Source: Gemmatimonadota bacterium
Lineage (GTDB): Bacteria; Latescibacterota; UBA2968; UBA8231
NCBI GenBank assembly: GCA_018673255.1
Contig: JABHDC010000009.1
Coordinates: 1 to 63,659 of the forward strand
Reading direction: 5' to 3'
DNA: 63,659 nucleotides
A program made the translations under genes and the position numbers. The notes beneath the pieces were generated by a model. The model was not told where the DNA came from and searched no databases. It saw only the letters and a program-made list of their open reading frames with translations. Positions 1 to 9,219 of the stretch are shown in pieces (within the stretch, counting starts at the first letter, position 1; each line of letters starts with the position of its first letter).

Positions 1-93
1 CTCGGTTGGCGAGTCGTGGAGATCCTCGACGCCTCCTACCGCTCGGCCCGGCAGGACGGCCGGGCCATCTGTGTCGAGGAGCTCTACTCCTGA
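1..93 (+). CDS. Gfo/Idh/MocA-family oxidoreductase, C-terminal end (partial)
   Basis: The window opens inside this gene; only the last 30 codons and the TGA at 91-93 are present. The peptide contains VVEILDASYRSARQ, the usual closing helix of Gfo/Idh/MocA NAD(P)-dependent sugar or inositol dehydrogenases, followed by a short acidic tail. The Rossmann domain and catalytic residues lie outside the window, so substrate cannot be judged. A GC-rich stem-loop follows at 161-182. The family assignment rests on one short helix and is moderately secure. Confidence 0.6.
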   Translation, partial: LGWRVVEILDASYRSARQDGRAICVEELYS

Positions 94-160
94 GACCCTA
101 GTTTGCTTGTAATTGCGGAGTATAGATCCGTAAATGCAAAGAATGAGATGCCAGCGGAGA

Positions 161-182
161 GCCCGGCACGTCTGCGCCGGGC
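161..182. terminator. GC-rich stem-loop, possible terminator
   Basis: Arms gcccggc (161-167) and gccgggc (176-182) are perfectly complementary around an 8-base loop. It lies between the end of the oxidoreductase gene and the 3' end of the convergent propeller gene. No T-run follows on either strand, so it is only a candidate transcript end. Confidence 0.35.
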
Positions 183-269
183 CGGGTGAGCGGTCCTTGG
201 TGCTGCGATGCGGGCACAACGATGTCCTCTCTGGCCTTGATCAGCAGTGTAACCGGATACCCCGATGAC

Positions 270-3200
270 TCAGCGCAGCAGCACCAGCCGTCGTGAGCTC
301 TGTTGCCCGAGCGATTCCAGTCGATAGAAGTAGATGCCGCTGCTCAGGGGGTTGCCATGCAGATCGCGGCCATCGCAACCCACCTGATGTGGCCCGGCCA
401 CGCGGTAGTCATCCACCAGAACACGAACCGACTGCCCGAGCACATTGTATAACGTGAGCCTCACGGCGCCACCTTCCGCCAGGGTGTAGGGGATGATCAC
501 CTCACTCCTGGCGGGGTTGGGATAGCTCTGTTCCAACCCAAAAACCAACGGCACTGCCGGGTCTGTCGGGTCGGGTGGTGTGGCCGATGGGTTGGTCGGT
601 GTCTCAGGAGCGGATGGGGGTTCGACGGCGATCCTCTGGGACGATGTGTGGCGGACCACGGCGAGGCCTCTCGCTGTCGCCATCCAGATTCGCCCGTCCC
701 GTCGATCGATGAGGACGTCGTTTACGTGCGATCCCGGCAGGCCATTGGCCGTCGTGAAGTGCGTCCAGTAGCCATGGAATCGACTCACGCCACCAGCTGT
801 GCCGATCCAGATCGCCCCGAGGCTATCCGTCGCCAGCGACGTGACTTCATCATGTGGCAGGGCGCTGTTGTTCGTGGTGTACGAGATGCCGCGACTGCGG
901 CTGGTCTGCTGCGCGTCTCCGGTGAATCGGGTGAGACCGCCATCCGTCGCAACCCAGACCGTATCCTCGACGAAGGCGATATCACGCACCCAGGGGTGGG
1001 CGAGCCCTTCCGCCACGGTGATCGAGCGCCAAATCTCGCCATCGAAACTCGTGAGGCCGCCGATCGTGGCAGAGCTGTGGCAGCGGTAGCCGCCTGTCCC
1101 AAACCAGATCTCCGAGTTGGGCCGTTCGCGGATCACGTTGATATAACCATCGTTGACAAGACGCCACCCCACCGAGATGTCGAAGACGTCGACGGCAGAT
1201 TGCAGGAGGTTGTCTCGAATGACGTAGGCGCCGCCGGAAGAACCGTAGCAGTCGCCCTGTATGCTGTGCCAAATTTCGTCGCTGCGATCCACCAGGTGGA
1301 CGGTGAAGTAGGGATAGATGCCGATCTGGTCCGCATTTGCCGGCGTGCGATCGAGCCAGCGCTCGCCATCCCAATAGTGGATGCCAGACCAGACGCCGCC
1401 GTCCGGATCTGCCGTCAGGGGTGCCCTGAATTCGCCTGAGGACTCCTCGGGTCTGAAAGGGTAGTCCACCGCGCCATCGACCCATCTTCCGACGAGCGGA
1501 TTCTGGCCAGTCGCCACACTGAACCAGATGGCGCCTGCTGTGTCCTGGGTCAGAGAGGTGATCTCAAGCTCATCGACGGGGTATTCCCACTCGCCCAAAG
1601 CGGCCGAGGTGTCATAGACAGCGACGGGCATGGGAGGATTCTCGGCTTGCACCGACTCCGGCAGCGCCAACGACCAGATCCCTTCTGATGTTGCGGCAAG
1701 TACCTGGTGTGGCTCGGTAGCCAGCGCGAAGGCGCTTGTCTCGATGGGGTTGTCACCGGGCAGACTCCACGTGAGACCACCGTCGCGGCTGTGTGAGACG
1801 CCATTCACACCCGCGCTGAAGAGCCAGTCGCCACCGGGTACCGGCAGCAGGGATACTTCCCAGAATGTTCCGTAAGGCGCCAGTGTTCTGATGGGCAGAA
1901 CGTTGTGGCCACCGTCAAAACTCCAGAAGAGGTCGAGTTCGACGTCTGGCCAGAGATCCACGCCGCGGCGCAGGCCGGCGATTAGCCGGCCGGGCTCGGT
2001 GGGGTGCCAGCCGATGACCAGAAGGTCGACCTCGTCGACAACGGGCATCCAGGTGCGGCCACCATCTTCGCTCACCGTCCACAGATCGCCCTGCTGACGG
2101 GCGTGGAGGATATCTGGATCGTGGGGGCTGACGAAGGCATGGGGCGAACCGTAGCCATTGAACAGGCCTCTGAGATCCCATGAGTCGCCCTGGTCGACGG
2201 AGCGGTACATGTGGTTGCCTGCATGGACGTAGAGGACGTCTCCTTCTGGATGAACGATCAGGGCATTCGTCGTCGGCAGGGGCAGGCTGATCCGGTCCCA
2301 TGTCTGGCCGCCGTCCATGGATCGAAGAGCGGTGTCGGGATAGGTGTGGCGGGGGCTCGTCGGCTGCGCGTAGAGTACGCGGCCACCGTCGGCGACCGAA
2401 AGCCACTTCGGTTGAGGAAGCGGCAATCGCACCCAATCCTGTTCTGAAGTTTGCCGGCGGAAGAGACCAGATGCGTTGCCGACGAACCATGTCCGTTCAC
2501 CGGTCTGGGAAAGGGCGGTCTCAGCCAGCGAGAGCTCTGGACGTACAAGGACATCTTCACCCGCAACGTGCCATGTCTCGCCCTGATCGTTGGTGAGGAG
2601 CAGAACCCCATGCGGGTGCCTGGTGCCTGCCGCCAGTTCAGAGGCAAGTCGTACCCGGACGACCAGTCGGCCCTGGCCCAGAACGATGATCTGTCGTGGG
2701 ATGAGGTGCGGATAGAGGTTTGCGATCGAGGTGCCGATCTGCTGCCAGGAGAGGCCGGCGTCGGGAGAGAATTCCAACCGTACACCATCCGACGTGTCAC
2801 GGACGATGTACACGCTGTCGGCTGAGCCGGGAACGACGGACACACTGCGCACGACCCCACGGGCGGCGGATGGATGACGGCTGAAGGACTGGCCGCCATC
2901 GATGCTGATATCGAGGCCCAGATCTGTGGCGGCATAGACAAGAGATGGGTCCGAAGGGTCACCAGCGAAGGCGACGGGTTCGGAGGTGAGTCCAGGCGGC
3001 TGACGCCAAGTCTGCAGGGCATCATCCGTGCGATAGACACCAACGATGGCCTCACCCGGTTGGGCCGGGTTCGTGTAGACGGCTCTATGCTGGCCTTTCA
3101 GATCTTTCATATACGACCACGACGTGCCGCCATCGGTGCTGATGTATGCGGCGGTGAAGAGCGTGTCGGGTTGGCCGGGCCAAACCGCCTGAACCGGCTC

Positions 3201-3572
3201 CGGCGCCGAGAGGGCTTCCCAGTGTTCGCCACCATCCCGGCTCACCAGAGCAGTGGGCCAGTAATCGACGAAACCGGCGTAGATCGTGAATGGTTCGGCA
3301 GGACTCACCAACAAATGGGTGACCTGCCGTCCCTGTCGAAGGCGCTCAGGTTGGATCTTGAAGGCTTGCCACGACAGGCCACCGTCGGTCGTTCGAAACA
3401 GGCGGCTATCGAGGGAGCCGGCGTAGAGAACGGATGGATCGCCTGGCGCCACGGCCATCGTGTTGGCAACGCCGATCATGGGTGCTGTCGTGATCGACTG
3501 CCAGCGATCGGCGAGGGCCCGGGCTGGGAGGCAGATCGACAGGATGAGCGCCAGAAACGTGAGTCTGACCAC
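270..3572 (-). CDS. Secreted Asp-box/two-component-propeller protein with C-terminal FlgD-like sorting domain
   Basis: A large exported protein of 1100 residues. Residues 1-21 form a signal peptide ending PARALA. About eleven Asp-box (BNR) motifs of the type S-x-D-G-G-x-T-W run through the first 640 residues, as in sialidase or sortilin-like beta-propellers. From about residue 670 come two-component-regulator-propeller repeats such as LGAIWIGTAGG. A Pro/Thr-rich linker then leads to a terminal domain of about 85 residues beginning GLEQSYPNPARSE, with YNVLGQ and GIYFYRL. This is the FlgD-Ig/type IX-like C-terminal sorting domain of FCB bacteria. Translation starts at GTG; gagg lies about 12 bases upstream. 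The protein is probably surface-anchored or secreted. No catalytic function can be assigned, and the propellers are more likely binding or structural. Confidence 0.8.
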   Translation of the reverse strand: MVRLTFLALILSICLPARALADRWQSITTAPMIGVANTMAVAPGDPSVLYAGSLDSRLFRTTDGGLSWQAFKIQPERLRQGRQVTHLLVSPAEPFTIYAGFVDYWPTALVSRDGGEHWEALSAPEPVQAVWPGQPDTLFTAAYISTDGGTSWSYMKDLKGQHRAVYTNPAQPGEAIVGVYRTDDALQTWRQPPGLTSEPVAFAGDPSDPSLVYAATDLGLDISIDGGQSFSRHPSAARGVVRSVSVVPGSADSVYIVRDTSDGVRLEFSPDAGLSWQQIGTSIANLYPHLIPRQIIVLGQGRLVVRVRLASELAAGTRHPHGVLLLTNDQGETWHVAGEDVLVRPELSLAETALSQTGERTWFVGNASGLFRRQTSEQDWVRLPLPQPKWLSVADGGRVLYAQPTSPRHTYPDTALRSMDGGQTWDRISLPLPTTNALIVHPEGDVLYVHAGNHMYRSVDQGDSWDLRGLFNGYGSPHAFVSPHDPDILHARQQGDLWTVSEDGGRTWMPVVDEVDLLVIGWHPTEPGRLIAGLRRGVDLWPDVELDLFWSFDGGHNVLPIRTLAPYGTFWEVSLLPVPGGDWLFSAGVNGVSHSRDGGLTWSLPGDNPIETSAFALATEPHQVLAATSEGIWSLALPESVQAENPPMPVAVYDTSAALGEWEYPVDELEITSLTQDTAGAIWFSVATGQNPLVGRWVDGAVDYPFRPEESSGEFRAPLTADPDGGVWSGIHYWDGERWLDRTPANADQIGIYPYFTVHLVDRSDEIWHSIQGDCYGSSGGAYVIRDNLLQSAVDVFDISVGWRLVNDGYINVIRERPNSEIWFGTGGYRCHSSATIGGLTSFDGEIWRSITVAEGLAHPWVRDIAFVEDTVWVATDGGLTRFTGDAQQTSRSRGISYTTNNSALPHDEVTSLATDSLGAIWIGTAGGVSRFHGYWTHFTTANGLPGSHVNDVLIDRRDGRIWMATARGLAVVRHTSSQRIAVEPPSAPETPTNPSATPPDPTDPAVPLVFGLEQSYPNPARSEVIIPYTLAEGGAVRLTLYNVLGQSVRVLVDDYRVAGPHQVGCDGRDLHGNPLSSGIYFYRLESLGQQSSRRLVLLR

Positions 3573-3679
3573 GCAGGGTCTCAGCCTCTATTCGGCCTCC
3601 TGCTCTGACAGCAGACAGGCAGTGAACTCTTCGGCGGCCAAAACGGGTGCTACCCATTATACAAGACCGTATATGAGGG

Positions 3680-3698
3680 ATTATCGCGAGTCTGGTGT
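3680..3698 (+). repeat. Recurring intergenic motif, copy A
   Basis: attatcgcgagtctggtgt, 19 bases, matches 17 of 19 positions of the copy at 45528-45546. Both have acaag about 10-20 bases upstream. It lies upstream of the methyltransferase gene. Its function is unknown. Confidence 0.4.
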
Positions 3699-3776
3699 GC
3701 CCTATGCAAGCAATCTTGCCATGGCGGGCCTTGCTGGGGCAGAAGCCTCATTTTTTGCACGAGAAGGCCACGACCC

Positions 3777-3878
3777 GACTCGCGCCGATCCTGCGGCTGC
3801 TGGCAGGCGCCCCTGGCGCCGTCCATACCCTCCATCCGGCTTGGTCGACGGCCCAGAGCCGCAGGATCGGCGCGAGTC
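3777..3878. repeat. Perfect 22-bp inverted repeat flanking 58 bp
   Basis: The left arm at 3777-3798 begins gactcgcgccgatc and the right arm at 3857-3878 ends gatcggcgcgagtc; all 22 positions pair. The enclosed 58 bp include a smaller ggcgcc-cct-ggcgcc dyad. No transposase or flanking target duplication was found. It could be a MITE remnant, a structured RNA or a large hairpin. Confidence 0.75.
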
Positions 3879-3973
3879 CGTGACACCCGGAGTCGATTCA
3901 CCGCCCTGCTGTGCCCCCCTGTCGACGACGGCCAGCAGTAGCGCCCTCACATCCTGACGTCTACGTTCGCCAC

Positions 3974-4579
3974 ATGACTGATCTCTTCAAGAACAAGGCG
4001 GCAGACTGGGACACACGGCCCCTGCCCGCGATCATCTCCGAGGGCGTCGGCGCGGCCCTGCTTCAGAGGGTCGAACTCAATTCCGACATGAGCGTGATGG
4101 ACTTTGGCGCGGGCACCGGATTGCTCTGTGCTCATGTGGCGCCTCACGTGAAGACCATCTACGCCGTCGACATCTCAGCAGCGATGCTCGAGAAACTGGC
4201 AGCCAAACCCGAACTGCAGGGCAAGGTCCAGACAGTCTGTCAGAACATCCTGGATGCCCCACTGAGCACGGCCGTCGATCTGATCGTGAGCGCCATGGCC
4301 CTCCACCACGTGGAGGACACCGGTCGGTTGCTCAAGACCTTTCGCGAACACCTCAGCCCGGGAGGCAGCCTTGCACTGGCTGACCTCGACCAGGAAGACG
4401 GCAGTTTCCACCCTGCCGGTGTGGAAGGCGTCTACCACCAGGGCTTCGACCGGCAGGCGTTGCAGGAGCTACTGAGGAACGCCGGCTTTGAGAGGATCGA
4501 GTTCGTCACCGCCCTCGAGATCTCCAAGGAGAGCGGCACCTTCCCGGTCTTCCTGGTCACGGCGACAAAGGGCGATTGA
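3974..4579 (+). CDS. Class I SAM-dependent methyltransferase
   Basis: A 201-residue soluble protein with a standard class I Rossmann methyltransferase fold. SAM-binding motif I is DFGAGTG at residues 43-49, and the acidic end of strand beta-2 is in VDISAAML, about 18 residues further on. The segment LIVSAMALHHVED matches the motif IV region of UbiE/Methyltransf_11-type enzymes. ATG at 3974 is preferred over the longer frame from 3911, because the family-like sequence begins at MTDLFKNKAADWD. The methyl acceptor is unknown. The gene is single, convergent with the DUF5916 gene, and separated from it by 35 bp of GC-rich sequence. Confidence 0.85.
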   Translation: MTDLFKNKAADWDTRPLPAIISEGVGAALLQRVELNSDMSVMDFGAGTGLLCAHVAPHVKTIYAVDISAAMLEKLAAKPELQGKVQTVCQNILDAPLSTAVDLIVSAMALHHVEDTGRLLKTFREHLSPGGSLALADLDQEDGSFHPAGVEGVYHQGFDRQALQELLRNAGFERIEFVTALEISKESGTFPVFLVTATKGD

Positions 4580-4614
4580 GCCCCCGAGACGCGGGTTTGT
4601 GCGCCCCGGGGTGG

Positions 4615-7161
4615 CTATAGTCCTATCCAGCGGTTGATCTTGATCAGGAAGATATTGTCGCCTTCATCCCCGAAGGACCGACCTGCGTCGCCGATGGGAT
4701 CGAAGTCCGGCTCGCGAATGTCATCGAAGTCTCGGTCTCGATTCTGCTGCCAGACGATGAAGAGCGTGCTGCCTGGCGCATATTCCCAACGCGTCACCAG
4801 ATTGAAGCGCAGTGCCCGACGCTGGAAATCCGGATTGTCCTCCAGTTCATCGTAGTCGACGAACTCGTAAGACCGAGCCCGCGCCAACTCCTTGATGCGA
4901 CCAGAGTCACCCGTGGTCACGAAGGGTTGCAGGAACAACTGCGTGCTCAAGAAGGGCGTGAAGGCCCAGGTGCCGCGGATGCCGAGCTCGAAGGTCTTGT
5001 TGACGAGTTCGCCGAAGATGTAACGATCGTCTTCATCGTCGCCGTCGCTGTCCACATTCTCCACCCACTGGGCATCGCTCTTCTGGTAGTTGTAACTGGG
5101 TTCGATTTCCAACTCGATATGCGGCGCCGGCTTCAGTTCGAACTCAATGCCGTTCCAGGTCCGCAGATTGTCGCCACCGCGACTCCAGTTCACACTCGCG
5201 CCCATCCAACCACCGATGGCGTTGCGATCATCGGCCCATACGTCCATACCCCAGCGATTCCAGGCGGGAGATCGCATGACCGGCCCCCCGCGCGTGGCCA
5301 GATCATCATACGTCTCGAAACCGTGGTCGAGCCCCATCCAGAAGCCCCAGTAGTTATGCAGGTCGTGCCACATGTTGAAGTTGATGCCACGTCCAAGCTC
5401 ATCACCATCGAGATTCGCCGTGCGCCAGACATTGAGGTTGTAGCCTGATTCACGAGCAAACCAGTAGGGCTCACGGATTCTGTACCACAGATGCGATCCC
5501 ACCTGGGCCCGGTTGTCCCGCTGCATGAAGCCGAGATCGTTGGTATTGAAGCCCTTCGACGTGAAGTCCGCATAGAGTTGGCCCCCTATGCTGCCACTGT
5601 CTTTGGTGAAGTAGGCCAGCCCCTCCCATCCAGAGTCACGATCGTCATCCTGGCCGGCACGACTGAAGGCCAGCCGCGTGTAGATGCGATAGGCCGTGTC
5701 GTTCCATTTCACGTGGGCATCGGCAGCACCGACATAGGCAGGATCGAAGCCGTCGCCATTCACCGAGGTGAACTGGGCACCGACGGTCGAATTGGCACGC
5801 AGATCCTGCTGCACGCGCCCAACGAAATAGTTGGTGACGGGCTCAACTTCGAAGTACCGTCGAACCGTATCCACGAGACCTGTCTGTGCATCGGTCAGCC
5901 GCTGCTCGATCCGCGCTTCCTCGCTGGAAGTGACAGCATCGAGCACCCCAAAGGCCGTTCCACGGTCCGTCTTCCCCGACACCTTGAGGGCTCCCAGAAT
6001 CGTGGTGTTGTCGGGCCGATCGATTTCATCGCTGTCGTCGGGCAGACCGAATCGGCTCGGCGAACGTCCGATCCGTCTGGAATGGTACAGGCGGGCGGGG
6101 CGACTGATCCCGGGGATCCCGGGTCTGGGCGTCTCGAAGATCTGATTCCCTTCGACAAAGAAGGGACGTCGCTCGTCAAAGAACGTCTCGAAGACCCCGA
6201 GATTCAGGACTGCCGGGTCTGCTTCCACCTGACCGAAGTCAGGATTGATCGTGCCATTGAGGGAGATGCTTGATGTCAGACCGTAGCGAACATCGACACC
6301 AGCCGTCCCCAGCAGATCGGTCTCGTCCTTGGCACCGTCCTCACCACGGGTCAGGGTGGCGCGGCCAATCGTGAAGGGAAAGATCTCCAGGGAACGCTTG
6401 GGCTCTATGCCTTCAATACCCTCCAGGTGACCGAATCGCGATGTCCAGCCACTGACCCCCTCGGGCTTGAAGTTCCAGTGCGACCACTCCTGACGTCGGG
6501 AGATGAAGCGAAAGACATTGAGGCCCCACGTGTAGGCGGGCTTCTCGCTGAAACGCAGGACGTGATAGGGAATGCGATACTCGATACTCCAACCATCGTC
6601 GCGCAGTTGGGTCTTGGCTTCCCAAACGCCGTCCCATGTGCGATCGCCGTCATCATCGTTGAAGATGGTGCCATCTCGCATCCAACCCGAGGGACCTACG
6701 ACGAAGAAAGCACCCGTCTGATGATCGTGATGCGCATCGAGACTGAACTCAACCACATCACGTTCGCGCCACTCATCGCGTCGTGACAACATGGGCGTGA
6801 TGCTGTCCGGTCGACTGTCGTAGCAGATGACGCCCACATAGAGCGCTTCGTCATCGAAGAGTATCTGAAATGTGGTCTGCTCAGAGGCCGGGTCGCCGTG
6901 CTTTGGATCGTCCTGCGTGAAGCCGGACTGCACAGGCGCCACTGCCCATTCGTCCTCACCCACGTGACCATCGAGGGTGGGCGGCCTGACGGCCCGCGCA
7001 GCACGGGCCGTGCGCTGCGGATGGGCAAGCCAGCCCTCCATCCGCGCATCGACGGAATCACTGTCTGCGTGTTCGTGATCCTGCTCGGTTTCGTCGGCAA
7101 TTGCCGGAACAGCCAGGCACACGAGTGCGCTCAGCACAACAAGGCTACGGGTCAGCTTCAC
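4615..7161 (-). CDS. DUF5916 outer-membrane protein with CBM9-like N-terminal domain
   Basis: After a signal peptide ending LAVPAIA comes an acidic, His-containing linker. A CBM9-like beta-sandwich follows (about residues 40-220; the hallmark is the stretch from PPTLDGHVGEDEW to ALYVGVICYDS). The rest is a DUF5916 region rich in alternating aromatic strands, such as FFDERRPFFVEGNQIF and WRTANLDGDELGRG, and predicted to be a beta-barrel. This architecture is widespread in FCB bacteria, and its biochemical role is unknown; surface binding or transport of a carbohydrate or peptide is often assumed. A GTG at 7161 gives a compact signal peptide. The frame stays open to 7218, but the extra 19 residues would precede the signal peptide awkwardly. 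Confidence 0.8.
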   Translation of the reverse strand: MKLTRSLVVLSALVCLAVPAIADETEQDHEHADSDSVDARMEGWLAHPQRTARAARAVRPPTLDGHVGEDEWAVAPVQSGFTQDDPKHGDPASEQTTFQILFDDEALYVGVICYDSRPDSITPMLSRRDEWRERDVVEFSLDAHHDHQTGAFFVVGPSGWMRDGTIFNDDDGDRTWDGVWEAKTQLRDDGWSIEYRIPYHVLRFSEKPAYTWGLNVFRFISRRQEWSHWNFKPEGVSGWTSRFGHLEGIEGIEPKRSLEIFPFTIGRATLTRGEDGAKDETDLLGTAGVDVRYGLTSSISLNGTINPDFGQVEADPAVLNLGVFETFFDERRPFFVEGNQIFETPRPGIPGISRPARLYHSRRIGRSPSRFGLPDDSDEIDRPDNTTILGALKVSGKTDRGTAFGVLDAVTSSEEARIEQRLTDAQTGLVDTVRRYFEVEPVTNYFVGRVQQDLRANSTVGAQFTSVNGDGFDPAYVGAADAHVKWNDTAYRIYTRLAFSRAGQDDDRDSGWEGLAYFTKDSGSIGGQLYADFTSKGFNTNDLGFMQRDNRAQVGSHLWYRIREPYWFARESGYNLNVWRTANLDGDELGRGINFNMWHDLHNYWGFWMGLDHGFETYDDLATRGGPVMRSPAWNRWGMDVWADDRNAIGGWMGASVNWSRGGDNLRTWNGIEFELKPAPHIELEIEPSYNYQKSDAQWVENVDSDGDDEDDRYIFGELVNKTFELGIRGTWAFTPFLSTQLFLQPFVTTGDSGRIKELARARSYEFVDYDELEDNPDFQRRALRFNLVTRWEYAPGSTLFIVWQQNRDRDFDDIREPDFDPIGDAGRSFGDEGDNIFLIKINRWIGL

Positions 7162-7315
7162 GTCGATATCCACTGTCTCACAGGTGATCGGAACTCGAAT
7201 CAACATGGCCGCGATCACCGAACATTGTCAAGCAAGTGGCGGCGCACATCAGGGCATCGGGACAGATACATAACCTACCCGACTCTGGATGCATGCTTCG
7301 CCCCCTATAGAAGAC

Positions 7316-7343
7316 GGCTGAGCTCCTCGAAGAGAGCTCAGCC
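7316..7343 (-). terminator. 10-bp stem-loop after the acyl-CoA dehydrogenase/ETF operon
   Basis: ggctgagctc (7316-7325) pairs perfectly with gagctcagcc (7334-7343) across an 8-base loop. It sits 9 bases beyond the etfA stop codon on the minus strand. The following sequence is only mildly T-rich (gtcttctat), so it is a plausible but not ideal intrinsic terminator. Confidence 0.55.
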
Positions 7344-7351
7344 CCTACCCT

Positions 7352-8371
7352 CTACAGGAGACTGTTGAGCTCCTCGAGCACCTCAAAGGCGTCCGCCACA
7401 TACAGCACATCCGCCTTGCCGTGAGCCCAACCACAGTTGGCGTCCAGGTTCACCGCCCGCCGCTCGCCGATGAAGCGCCAGCCCACCGCGTGTGGCTCCT
7501 CTCCATGGCAGCAGGTGGCCAGACCCTTGGGGTGCCGTGGTGTCGACCCGGTCTGCCCCACCTGGTTCATGTGGCTCATGAAGGAGATGACCTCCTGCCC
7601 CTCGCCACTCTGTTCCACGAGGGACTTGCTGCTGCCCAGGGAAGCAGAGGCCTTCTCGAGGACGGTCTTGATCAGCTGCTCCGCCTCCGGTACACGGGAT
7701 GCGCCGCCGGCCTGGGCCTTCGTCCAGCCCGCCCCTGCCACGAAGAGCAGCTCTGCATCGGGACGAATCGTCTGCGTACCTGCCGAGGCGGCCTGCACAC
7801 CTTCAACCTGCGTCCGGGATTCGACCAGGTCCACGGCCACCGCTTCCACTGTGGCAGTTGAGGTTTCCCCGGCGAACTGAGGGAAGACACCCGACGCAAC
7901 CAGCACGATCCACGGGCGCTGCGACCGCGAGACTCTGGCGAACATACGCTGCCGATAGTGCCAGCGTTGCACCTGAGGCGCGCCATCGGCGGCAGCCAGA
8001 TCGGTGACCTCTGTGTCGATGCGACCTCCGACACGTTGGGCAACGCCGGGGAGCGTTCGGTTCAATCGGGCGTCGGCGGGGGCGACCACAATGGTGGCCT
8101 GCGCCGCGGCAATCAACGCCGTCGCCGCCGCCGCGTCGGTGCTGTAGCGGGATGGGCCGAAGGCCTCACCTTCGACACTGAGAATCTTCTCTGCGCCGCA
8201 TCCGGCAATAGCATCCGCGGCCGGTTGAATCTGAGCGCCGATGAGTCCGATACTGAGGGTGGCGTCACCCAGATCCGCTGTCAGTTGAACGGCCCCCTGC
8301 AGGGCCTCCATCGAGGCGCGGCTCAAACCGCCCTCTGCCGTGGTCGTCGTCAGGAAGAGTAGCTTTTCCAT
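7352..8371 (-). CDS. etfA: Electron transfer flavoprotein, alpha subunit
   Basis: This 339-residue EtfA/FixB homologue carries electrons from acyl-CoA dehydrogenase to the membrane or to a ferredoxin acceptor. The C-terminal half holds the FAD-binding ETF_alpha domain: residues near GAGWTKAQ, then ISFMSHMNQVGQTGSTPRHP, which corresponds to the family G-Q-T-G signature contacting FAD. The N-terminal domain is the usual ETF Rossmann-like fold. It is the last gene of the operon, 11 bp after etfB. The start MEKLLFLTTTT at 8371 is chosen over an upstream in-frame codon because aagggg precedes it. A stem-loop follows. Confidence 0.88.
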   Translation of the reverse strand: MEKLLFLTTTTAEGGLSRASMEALQGAVQLTADLGDATLSIGLIGAQIQPAADAIAGCGAEKILSVEGEAFGPSRYSTDAAAATALIAAAQATIVVAPADARLNRTLPGVAQRVGGRIDTEVTDLAAADGAPQVQRWHYRQRMFARVSRSQRPWIVLVASGVFPQFAGETSTATVEAVAVDLVESRTQVEGVQAASAGTQTIRPDAELLFVAGAGWTKAQAGGASRVPEAEQLIKTVLEKASASLGSSKSLVEQSGEGQEVISFMSHMNQVGQTGSTPRHPKGLATCCHGEEPHAVGWRFIGERRAVNLDANCGWAHGKADVLYVADAFEVLEELNSLL

Positions 8372-8382
8372 GATCTTGCCCC

Positions 8383-9192
8383 TTATCCCTTGATCCATTC
8401 GGCCAGTTCGCGGGCAATCTCACCCGGAGATACATCTTGTACGATCTTCGTGTCGCGCTGCTGCGTGGGTAGTTCCACACTGACGTAGGTCACGCCATCG
8501 GCCCCCACCGTCGCCGGTGACGCCTTCTGCAGAGCGGGCATGACGGCACGCATATTGGCCATACCGACCTGCGGATTGTTCGGCGGTTCGGGCAGGTGTC
8601 CCGTCGCCCATGCCAGCACGGCGGGGGTGCCACTGCACACGGAGACCTGATACTGGCCCCCCTCGATGCGTTCGAGGATGCGCAGTTGCCCAGCCTCCGT
8701 CACGGTGAGTTCGTCGACCTGGAGGAATTGCTCGGTCAGTCCCAACAATTCCCCTACGACCTGCAGGGTAACCCCCGCGGACCGTGTTGCCGAAGCACAT
8801 CCGCCGAAGAGCAGCAACTTGCTGCGATCCAGGCCATCGATCGATTCGATGCCGGCAGCCAGAGCCGCCGCCGTCTCCATGGGGTCTGTAAAGCCACTGG
8901 CCGACCCATCGATGGCAACCAGTTCGAAGGGCACCTTCTGCGCCACCGTCATCATCAGCTGCTGCAGGCGTGCCTTGGGGCCAAGACTGACGAGCCACAC
9001 TTTGCTGCCTTCATTACGGCTGGCCAGATCGGCGGCCTCGAACAGTGCGTGTCCTGCCCAGGGATCAAGCACCGCGGGCAGCATGTTTTCATTCTTCAGT
9101 GCCGGTTGGCCATCCGGGCCCGTCACCGGCTCGAGCGTCTGCAGTGGGTCTGGTACCAGACTCCCGCACACGACAATGTGAAATTCTGCCAT
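8383..9192 (-). CDS. etfB: Electron transfer flavoprotein, beta subunit
   Basis: A 269-residue EtfB/FixA homologue that pairs with the downstream alpha subunit. The N-terminus HIVVCGSLVPDP and the segment NENMLPAVLDPWAGHALFEAA match the family opening, in which N-x-x-D-x-x-A-l-E-a-A is conserved. A second nucleotide-binding segment, LLLFGGCASATRSAG, follows near residue 150. gagg lies immediately upstream of the ATG. It sits between the FixC-like flavoprotein gene and etfA. From sequence alone I cannot decide whether it binds AMP or, as in bifurcating ETFs, a second FAD. Confidence 0.87.
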   Translation of the reverse strand: MAEFHIVVCGSLVPDPLQTLEPVTGPDGQPALKNENMLPAVLDPWAGHALFEAADLASRNEGSKVWLVSLGPKARLQQLMMTVAQKVPFELVAIDGSASGFTDPMETAAALAAGIESIDGLDRSKLLLFGGCASATRSAGVTLQVVGELLGLTEQFLQVDELTVTEAGQLRILERIEGGQYQVSVCSGTPAVLAWATGHLPEPPNNPQVGMANMRAVMPALQKASPATVGADGVTYVSVELPTQQRDTKIVQDVSPGEIARELAEWIKG

Positions 9193-9219
9193 TTCCTCAC
9201 CCTTTTTGGATTTCGTTGG

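Larger units (their letters stand above)
3573..3973. other. 401-bp intergenic region with inverted repeat and recurring motif
   Basis: The region lies between two divergently transcribed genes. It holds a perfect 22-bp inverted repeat (3777-3798 and 3857-3878) and one copy of a short motif also seen at 30242 and 45528. Open frames crossing it contain the translated repeat and look non-coding. Promoters for both flanking genes must lie here, but I see no convincing -35/-10 pair. Confidence 0.6.

Noticed and set aside
3650..3901. Small open frames in the 3.6-3.9 kb gap
   Set aside because: They consist largely of translated inverted repeat, lack ribosome sites, and match no family.
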